Assembly: GCA_015486905.1 (NCBI GenBank)
Contig: WFQV01000361.1
Coordinates: 1 to 11,343 of the forward strand
Source: Melioribacteraceae bacterium
GTDB lineage: Bacteria > Bacteroidota > Ignavibacteria > Ignavibacteriales > Melioribacteraceae
Reading direction: 5' to 3'
Length of the DNA: 11,343 bases
Below are positions 6,208-11,343 of the stretch, piece after piece. Under the pieces are notes generated by a model. It had not been told where the DNA came from. It did not search any database and worked only from the letters and a program-made list of their open reading frames with translations. The first letter of the stretch is position 1; each line of letters opens with the position of its first letter. Position numbers and translations under genes: made by a program.

Positions 6208-7158
6208 TCAAATATATCCTTTAATAATTTTAGTTCCGCAATCTTCTTTCGAAAGTTCGCCTGCTTCGGTAATGATTGTTTCCTTGCCGCCGTTTTCCAC
6301 AAAGTCGATTGCCGCTAAAATTTTTGGGCCCATACTCCCTGCAGCAAATTGACCTTCTCCAAAATAGTTTTTCGCTTCCTCAATTGTCAGTACGTCAAGT
6401 GCTTTTTGGTCCGGCTTTTTGTAATTAATGTAAACCTTAGGTACATCGGTAAGAATAAAGAAAGCCTCGGCGCCAATTTCCCTTGCCAACAATGCGGAAG
6501 CCAAATCCTTGTCAATTACCGCCTCGATGCCGTGAAGGATTTTCTTTTCGTCACGGTAAACGGGCACACCGCCGCCACCGGCGGCAATAACAATATTTCC
6601 TTCTTCAGCCAATTGCTTAACCACATCTTTGTTCATAACATCCTTAGGTTTGGGGGAAGGTACGACCCTCCGCCAGCCTCTTTTGCCCGGGTCTTCTTTA
6701 AAAATAAAATCGTTTGTTTTAGCCAAAAGTTCGGCTTCCTCTTTCAAGTAAAAAGCTCCGACAGGTTTTGTAGGATTACTAAAAGCCGGGTCTTTTTTAT
6801 CCACCAACACTTGTGAAACAAGCGTCACGACATTTTTCTTAATATTTCTTTCCGTAAGAATATTCAATAGTTGGCGTTCAATCATATAGCCAATGCCTCC
6901 TTGAGAATCGGCCACGCAAATATCCAAAGGCATCTTGGGAATTCTGTACTCCTTGTAGCCCGCTTCGTTCCTCAGCATAATGTTCCCCACTTGAGGTCCG
7001 TTGCCGTGAGTAATAACAATCTCGTATCCCTTTTCCATTATATCCAGGAGGTTCAAACAAGTTTCGTAAGTGTTTTTCTCCTGCTGTTGAATAGTGCCTA
7101 TTTCATTCCCTCGCAAAAGAGCATTGCCGCCAAAGGCAACCACTGCAATTTTCTTCAT
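6208..7158 (-). CDS. arcC: Carbamate kinase
   Basis: This 316-aa member of the amino-acid-kinase fold interconverts ATP plus carbamate and ADP plus carbamoyl phosphate; in cells it usually runs toward ATP. Visible signatures are FGGNALL (9-15), ITHGNGPQVGN (49-59), DSQGGIGY (84-91), KPVGAFY (131-137), WRRVVPSPKP (162-171), AAGGGGVPV (192-200), IDKDLASALLA (215-225), LTDV (236-239) and GSMGPKI (274-280). The length is typical of ArcC. The start at 7158 has AGGGAACG directly upstream, an acceptable ribosome site. Together with argF it forms the citrulline-to-ATP half of the arginine deiminase pathway, but no arcA is present in the window. An alternative role is supplying carbamoyl phosphate or disposing of it. 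It probably begins a new transcript after the hairpin at 7244-7271. Confidence 0.96.
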   Translation of the reverse strand: MKKIAVVAFGGNALLRGNEIGTIQQQEKNTYETCLNLLDIMEKGYEIVITHGNGPQVGNIMLRNEAGYKEYRIPKMPLDICVADSQGGIGYMIERQLLNILTERNIKKNVVTLVSQVLVDKKDPAFSNPTKPVGAFYLKEEAELLAKTNDFIFKEDPGKRGWRRVVPSPKPKDVMNKDVVKQLAEEGNIVIAAGGGGVPVYRDEKKILHGIEAVIDKDLASALLAREIGAEAFFILTDVPKVYINYKKPDQKALDVLTIEEAKNYFGEGQFAAGSMGPKILAAIDFVENGGKETIITEAGELSKEDCGTKIIKGYI

Positions 7159-7243
7159 CGTTCCCTATTTCCCATTTGCTTTAACATATTAACACAAAAA
7201 TCTTATCTGTCTGTTTAATTTGTCCATTCAATTAAAATATTTC

Positions 7244-7271
7244 CCGCCTCCTTCCATTTAGAAGAAGGCGG
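7244..7271 (-). terminator. Intrinsic terminator after the GTPase gene
   Basis: On the minus strand, 11 nt (CCGCCTTCTTC) pair with GAAGGAGGCGG through one G-T wobble. The stem encloses a 6-nt loop (TAAATG) and is followed by GAAATATTTTAATT. It is the strongest stem in the window and sits 37 nt past the GTPase stop. It should end or attenuate the glmS-GTPase transcript before arcC. The T-tract is interrupted, so read-through is possible. Confidence 0.6.
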
Positions 7272-7308
7272 AGAAAGTTTGTCTCAATCAAAGTGATTGT
7301 TACTTATT

Positions 7309-8628
7309 TTACAGCATTCCTTTTTCTTTCAATACCGTTTGCAAAGTAATGTCGCCGATTTCCTGCAGTTCGTATTTAACGCGTGTGGAAGGTTTGTTAA
7401 TGTTTAAAATCCTTCCTAAGTCAATTGGCGTACCTATCACAACGGAATCACAGTCGGTGCGGTTTATTGTTTCTTCCAAATCCTTCATCTGTTGTTCGCC
7501 GTAACCCATTGCCGGCAGTAATATTCCAATGTTAGGATATTTTTCGTAAGTAGCGGTAATGGATTTCACGGTAAAGGGTCGGGGGTCAACTATTTCCGAA
7601 GCGCCCAATTTCTGAGCGGCAACGGTACCGGCGCCGTAACGCATTCCTCCATGTGTTAACGTAGGGCCATCTTCGACAACGAGGACTCTCTTACCACGAA
7701 TAACGGACGGGTCGTCAACGGTCAAAGGCGAAGCGGCTTCAATTATTGTCGCATTGGGATTAACATCCTTTACGTTCTTCAGGACGGTTAAAATATTCGC
7801 TTCATCCGCCGAATCAATTTTGTTCACAACCACAGCATTAGCCATTCTCAATGAAGTGTTGCCGGGATAATATTTTAATTCGTGTCCCGGACGGTGCGGG
7901 TCAACAACCGTAAAGATAAGGTCGGATTCGTAAAATGAAAAATCGTTGTTCCCGCCGTCCCAAAGAATAACATCCGCTTCTTTCTCGGCTTCGCGAAGGA
8001 TTGCTTCGTAATCAACCCCGGCGTAAATTATTCCACCGAGAGCGATGTGAGGTTCGTATTCTTCAATCTCTTCAATTGTGCATTCGTATTTTTTCAAATC
8101 CTCAAGCGTTGCAAATCTTTGAACTTTCTGCTTTGCCAAATCGCCGTAAGGCATAGGGTGACGAATGGCAACCACACGTTTGCCTGCTTCGCGTAAAATT
8201 TTAACAATCTTTCTCGAAGTTTGGGATTTACCACAGCCCGTGCGGACTGCCAAAACCGAAATAAGCGGTTTAGTGCTTTTAACCATTGTCTCTTTACCGC
8301 CAAGCAATCTGAACGAAGCGCCCGCAGTATTTACAATGGAAGCCTTTGTCATCACGTATTCAAAGGGGACATCCGAATAAGAGAAGACCACTTCATCAAC
8401 GTCAAATTTCTTAATCAATTCTGTTAGTTCCGCTTCGTCGTAAATTTTGATTCCTTCGGGGTAAAGTTTACCGGCAAGCTCGGGCGGGTAAAGCCTGTCG
8501 TTAATGTTCGGAATCTGAGTTGCCGTAAAAGCAACAACATTATATTCTTCATTGTCACGAAAAGCCACGTTAAAGTTGTGGAAGTCGCGCCCGGCGGCGC
8601 CCATAATAATCACATTTTTTCTTTTCAT
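7309..8628 (-). CDS. COG2403-type P-loop GTPase, homologue of archaeal cyclic 2,3-diphosphoglycerate synthetase
   Basis: This 439-aa cytoplasmic protein begins with a Rossmann-like segment, VIIMGAAGRDFHNFN (6-20), spanning roughly 1-120. A SIMIBI-like P-loop domain follows, with VRTGCGKSQTSR (128-139), RHPMPYGDL (156-164), Walker B-like VILWDGGNNDF (220-230), DPHRPGHE (243-250) and base-recognition NKID (269-272). The C-terminal part contains VVEDGPTLTHGGMRYGAG (317-334), a hallmark of this family. The P-loop lacks the usual first glycine but keeps GKS. The archaeal relative makes the cyclic phosphoanhydride of 2,3-diphosphoglycerate, a thermoadaptation solute of methanogens. Bacteria are not known to make it, so the reaction here is unknown. 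AAAGGAG precedes the ATG at 8628, only 31 bp after glmS. Carbamate kinase and OTC follow downstream. Confidence 0.87.
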   Translation of the reverse strand: MKRKNVIIMGAAGRDFHNFNVAFRDNEEYNVVAFTATQIPNINDRLYPPELAGKLYPEGIKIYDEAELTELIKKFDVDEVVFSYSDVPFEYVMTKASIVNTAGASFRLLGGKETMVKSTKPLISVLAVRTGCGKSQTSRKIVKILREAGKRVVAIRHPMPYGDLAKQKVQRFATLEDLKKYECTIEEIEEYEPHIALGGIIYAGVDYEAILREAEKEADVILWDGGNNDFSFYESDLIFTVVDPHRPGHELKYYPGNTSLRMANAVVVNKIDSADEANILTVLKNVKDVNPNATIIEAASPLTVDDPSVIRGKRVLVVEDGPTLTHGGMRYGAGTVAAQKLGASEIVDPRPFTVKSITATYEKYPNIGILLPAMGYGEQQMKDLEETINRTDCDSVVIGTPIDLGRILNINKPSTRVKYELQEIGDITLQTVLKEKGML

Positions 8629-8659
8629 CTTTCTTTCTCCTTTAATTATTCAGCATTTA

Positions 8660-10492
8660 TTATTCAACGGTAACACTTTTAGCGAGATTCCTCGGCTGGT
8701 CAACGTTAAGACCTTTCTTAACTGCAATGTGATAAGCCAAAAGCTGCAGAGGAATTGAAGTTAAAATAGGCATTAACATTCTAATCGTGTCGGGAATTTT
8801 TATTGTGTAATTTACCAATTTTTCTATCTTGGTGTCTTTTTCACTTGCCACTGCAATTACAACACCCTTGCGGGATTTAACTTCCTCGATGTTGCTAATT
8901 ACTTTTTCGTAAACTGAATCCTGAGGGGCAATAAAAACCGTAGGCATATTTTCATCAATTAATGCAATCGGTCCGTGTTTCATTTCCGCAGCGGGGTAGC
9001 CTTCGGCGTGAATGTAACTTATTTCTTTTAATTTTAAAGCGCCTTCCAATGCAACGGGGAAATTGTAACCTCTTCCTAAATAAAGGAAGTTTTTTGCGTC
9101 TTTAAACTGCTCGGCAATTTTTTCAATTTCATCATTAAGTTTCAAAATTTTTTCAACTTTGTAAGGAATCGATTCCAATTCTTTTAAAATCATTTGCCCG
9201 TCTTGGCAACTTAAATTTTTGCTGCGGGCAATTAAAACCGTCAGCAGTGCGAGGACGGTCAACTGTGCCGTAAATGCTTTTGTGGATGCTACTCCTATTT
9301 CCGGTCCTGCGTGAATATAAATGCCAGTGTCGCTTTCACGTGCGATGGTACTGCCCACAACGTTACAAATTCCTACCGTTAACGCTTGGCGACGTTTAGC
9401 TTCACGCAGAGCAGCTAAGGTATCCGCCGTTTCACCGCTTTGCGAAATAAAAATTGTGGTATCGTCAGGGGTAATTATCGGGTTGCGGTAACGGAACTCG
9501 GAGCCGTAATCAACCTCTACCGGAATACCGGTGAACTGTTCGAGCATATATTCACCTACTAATCCTGCGTGCCAGGAAGTACCGCAAGCGACAATTAAAA
9601 TTCTCTCCGAATCAACTATTCTTTCTTCGAAACCGTTTAAGCCCCCCAATTTCGAAACGCCTTCGTCCATGAGAATTCTTCCCCGCATTGAATTTCGAAT
9701 GGATTCCGGCTGTTCCATTATTTCCTTTAACATAAAATGCGGATAACCGCTTTTTGTTATTTCATCTACTTCAATGTCAATTTCTACAACTTCTTTCTCC
9801 ACTTTATCGTCTTCTAAAGTTTTTGCTTCGAAATTATCTTTGGTTACAATTGCCATCTCACCGTCTTCAAGATAAACAATACTGCTTGTGTGTGTAATAA
9901 GAGCGTTTACGTCGGAGGCGATGTAATTTTCTTCTCTGCCAACACCTATTACCAAAGGCGAACCTTTTCTGGCAACGATGATTTTATCCGGCTCGTATAT
10001 TGAGATTACGGCAATGCCGTACGTACCGTTAATAAGCAAAAGTGCATTTCTAACCGCTTCAAACAAATTCTTCTTCTTAGTGTAAAACTTGTCAATTAAA
10101 TGGACGAGAACCTCTGTGTCGGTTTCACTCAAAAATTTGTAACCTTCGCTAATTAGTTTTTTACGGAGCGGGGCATAGTTTTCAATAATGCCGTTGTGTA
10201 TTAACATTATTGACTTATCCGCATTGAAGTGCGGATGAGCATTGATTTCATTGGGTTCACCGTGGGTTGCCCACCTCGTGTGTGCAATCCCGATGTTTGC
10301 TTCAATTCCCGAACCCTTGACGAATTTTTCGAGAACTGAAACTTTCCCTTTCTTCTTTTCAATTATAGCTTTATTTTCGGTTATTACTGCAATTCCTGCC
10401 GAATCGTAACCTCGATATTCAAGCCTTTTAAGACCTTCTATTAATATCGGTACCGCGTTTTGTTTTCCAATATACCCTACTATGCCACACAT
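8660..10492 (-). CDS. glmS: Glutamine--fructose-6-phosphate aminotransferase (isomerizing)
   Basis: This 610-aa protein, close to the usual length of about 609 aa, makes glucosamine-6-phosphate, the first committed step to UDP-GlcNAc for peptidoglycan and lipopolysaccharide. The N-terminal glutaminase domain (about 1-225) has catalytic Cys2 (exposed after Met removal) in MCGIVGYIG, EYRGYDSAGI (25-34), HTRWATHGEP (71-80), HNGIIENY (99-106) and ETDTE (123-127). Two SIS isomerase domains follow. The first has ACGTSWHAG (302-310), ISQSGETADT (349-358) and EIGVASTKAFTAQL (398-411). The second has LGRGYNFPVALEGALKLKEI (472-491), HAEGYPAAEMKHGP (495-508) and the C-terminal DQPRNLAKSVTVE with the sugar-binding Lys605. 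The ATG at 10492 has a near-perfect AGGAGG five nucleotides upstream. The leader shows no glmS-ribozyme-like structure that I can recognise. It is probably cotranscribed with the GTPase gene. Confidence 0.98.
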   Translation of the reverse strand: MCGIVGYIGKQNAVPILIEGLKRLEYRGYDSAGIAVITENKAIIEKKKGKVSVLEKFVKGSGIEANIGIAHTRWATHGEPNEINAHPHFNADKSIMLIHNGIIENYAPLRKKLISEGYKFLSETDTEVLVHLIDKFYTKKKNLFEAVRNALLLINGTYGIAVISIYEPDKIIVARKGSPLVIGVGREENYIASDVNALITHTSSIVYLEDGEMAIVTKDNFEAKTLEDDKVEKEVVEIDIEVDEITKSGYPHFMLKEIMEQPESIRNSMRGRILMDEGVSKLGGLNGFEERIVDSERILIVACGTSWHAGLVGEYMLEQFTGIPVEVDYGSEFRYRNPIITPDDTTIFISQSGETADTLAALREAKRRQALTVGICNVVGSTIARESDTGIYIHAGPEIGVASTKAFTAQLTVLALLTVLIARSKNLSCQDGQMILKELESIPYKVEKILKLNDEIEKIAEQFKDAKNFLYLGRGYNFPVALEGALKLKEISYIHAEGYPAAEMKHGPIALIDENMPTVFIAPQDSVYEKVISNIEEVKSRKGVVIAVASEKDTKIEKLVNYTIKIPDTIRMLMPILTSIPLQLLAYHIAVKKGLNVDQPRNLAKSVTVE

Positions 10493-10497
10493 CGTCG

Positions 10498-10503
10498 CCT
10501 CCT
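10498..10503 (-). promoter_or_regulatory. Strong Shine-Dalgarno of glmS
   Basis: The minus strand reads AGGAGG then CGACG then ATG. It is the best ribosome site in the window, consistent with a housekeeping enzyme made in quantity. It shows that this lineage uses SD sequences at some genes although others here have weak ones. Confidence 0.8.
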
Positions 10504-10753
10504 AATTTTTTTAAATTAAAATTGATGTAAAGATAGGAAAAGTTAATGGTCCGGGCAGTGCCTCAATAACATCAGGTTGGACTTTTGATAGTAATCTCTA
10601 TTTTCTTTTAATATAGCCAAGAATTTCACAATTAATTTTAAATCAAAGATTAAATTTGTAAAAAATTATTTCTATTTTCAAATAATTTAATAATATTAAC
10701 AAAAAAAATTATTATTTAAAAATTCAAATATTGAAAAAACAATACTATTCATT
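10504..10753. other. AT-rich divergent spacer between glmS and the tRNA promoter
   Basis: The spacer becomes extremely AT-rich between about 10600 and 10750, with runs of A and T. It must hold the divergent promoters of glmS and the tRNA. No certain glmS promoter, riboswitch or ribozyme could be picked out by eye. Confidence 0.5.
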
Positions 10754-10759
10754 TATATT
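10731..10759 (+). promoter_or_regulatory. Promoter of tRNA-Arg
   Basis: TTGAAA (10731-10736) and TATATT (10754-10759) are 17 nt apart, the optimal spacing for the housekeeping sigma factor. The tRNA 5' end lies 14 nt downstream of the -10 box, leaving a short leader for RNase P. The -10 continues as TATATTTC, also close to the Bacteroidota TAnnTTTG box. The same TATATTT -10 appears before the kinase gene. Confidence 0.6.
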
Positions 10760-10773
10760 TCGAATTCAAATTT

Positions 10774-10847
10774 GCGCCCGTAGCTCAATTGGATAGAGCG
10801 TCTGGCTACGGACCAGAAGGTTGAGGGTTCGAATCCTTCCGGGCGTA
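10774..10847 (+). tRNA. tRNA-Arg (anticodon ACG)
   Basis: The 74-nt cloverleaf is complete. The acceptor is GCGCCCG/CGGGCGT with a G-U first pair. The D-arm is GCTC-AATTGGATA-GAGC. The anticodon stem is TCTGG/CCAGA around loop CTACGGA, giving anticodon ACG (10808-10810). The T-arm is GAGGG-TTCGAAT-CCTTC. The discriminator is A, and CCA is not encoded, so it must be added by nucleotidyltransferase. A34 is expected to be deaminated to inosine by TadA to read CGU, CGC and CGA. It is the only plus-strand gene, divergent from glmS. Confidence 0.97.
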
Positions 10848-11040
10848 CAAATTTCCCAATCCAAAAATTTCTTCCACTGATTTTTTTAATTCCCGATAGC
10901 GGTAAACTGCAATTATGAATGAAAAGTTGGCAGAAGGATTATTGGATGATTGGATTGTTGGATGAATGTATGAAGTTGAACAGAGAATTATTAACATATC
11001 GCGGCAAGCCGAAATTATGAATGATGAATTTTGAATTATG
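10848..11040. other. Spacer after the tRNA with ATTGGATG and GAATTATGAATG words
   Basis: No gene is seen. Tandem octamers ATTGGATG, ATTGGATT and GTTGGATG occur at 10941-10964. They are the reverse complement of the CATCCAAT words at 1891-1918 and 2402-2420. GAATTATGAATG-like words occur at 10912-10920 and 11013-11045. A reverse reading frame here is only a tRNA shadow. Confidence 0.6.
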
Positions 11041-11343
11041 AATGAAATAATCCGTGAACATCCGTTTAATCCGTGTCATCCGTGTTCTATCAAATCAGTG
11101 TCCTATCATTGGTTAATAGTAAGACGCGAGAAGTAAGACGTAAGAAGTTTTGAGTCCCTTCGATTATTTGTCAATCGTATTTCATTTGTTCTTAGTTCTT
11201 GGTTCTTTGTTCTTAGTTCTTTGTTCTTAGTTATTGGTTGAATAAAATTCGTGCATTCGTGGCTTTTTCAGAAACTGGCTATTTAAAACAGACTTGCGCT
11301 CTTTGCGACATTCTTTTACGCTCTCTGCGTGGTAAAATATGAT
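11041..11343. repeat. Block of heterogeneous short-period degenerate tandem repeats
   Basis: Successive arrays of different period are packed into 300 bp. They include about four ATCCGTGTN units of 9-10 bp (11050-11086) and two 14-bp AGTAAGACGYRAGA units (11118-11145). Eight uninterrupted heptamers of type CTTWGTT follow (11184-11239). GTGCATTCGTGGC comes next, then a TTGCG-CTCTTTGCG / CTCTCTGCGTGG block (11294-11333). No coding frame of credible length or composition runs through them. Confidence 0.75.
11184..11239. repeat. Heptamer tandem array, 8 units
   Basis: The units in order are ATTTGTT, CTTAGTT, CTTGGTT, CTTTGTT, CTTAGTT, CTTTGTT, CTTAGTT, ATTGGTT. The frame is never broken over 56 bp, and variation is concentrated at positions 1 and 4. 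Such order with substitutions but no indels suggests an old or length-constrained array. Confidence 0.88.

Noticed and set aside
10493..10773. glmS ribozyme or other riboswitch upstream of glmS
   Set aside because: The leader is AT-rich without the expected paired core; the glmS ribozyme is typical of Firmicutes.
10806..10997. 63-aa minus-strand frame overlapping the tRNA, ending in ARKDSNPQPSGP
   Set aside because: The C-terminal string is the familiar false translation of a tRNA gene read backwards, and the rest covers repeat DNA.

Overview
The window is AT-rich bacterial chromosome. Its gene content fits a free-living, probably anaerobic or facultative member of the Bacteroidota/Ignavibacteria-Chlorobi side of the tree. 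This placement is inferred from base composition, the protein flavour and the style of intergenic repeats; there is no rRNA or marker gene to fix it. Every protein gene lies on the minus strand. The only plus-strand gene is a tRNA-Arg(ACG).

Layout from right to left, which is the direction of transcription. (1) 10774-10847 (+) is tRNA-Arg(ACG) with a good upstream promoter; the ~500 bp beyond it hold no gene but several different short-period degenerate tandem repeats. (2) glmS (10492-8660) is followed after 31 bp by a COG2403-type P-loop GTPase related to archaeal cyclic 2,3-diphosphoglycerate synthetase (8628-7309), then a strong hairpin that looks like a terminator. (3) arcC (carbamate kinase) and argF (ornithine carbamoyltransferase) lie 26 bp apart as a carbamoyl-phosphate module. 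(4) A 556-bp gap (4693-5248) carries at least five small perfect hairpins, three sharing one stem sequence. (5) A soluble sensor kinase without a sensor domain overlaps by 11 nt an NtrC-type sigma-54 activator that starts with TTG. (6) A 936-bp gap holds two direct copies of a composite repeat with a 132-bp core that is identical in both. (7) A RhuM-family gene abuts one end of that repeat region. (8) A stand-alone CheW protein follows, whose stop codon touches the ATG of another reading frame running off the left edge.

How the genes work together: GlmS makes glucosamine-6-phosphate for the envelope. ArcC and ArgF link carbamoyl phosphate, ATP, ornithine and citrulline; arginine deiminase is not in the window. 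The GTPase between them has no established bacterial role, and its position suggests a job in phosphate or carbamoyl-phosphate chemistry. The kinase/activator pair should control sigma-54 promoters elsewhere. The least explained material is intergenic: a repertoire of word-like repeats and hairpins, some recurring at distant places in the window in the opposite orientation.
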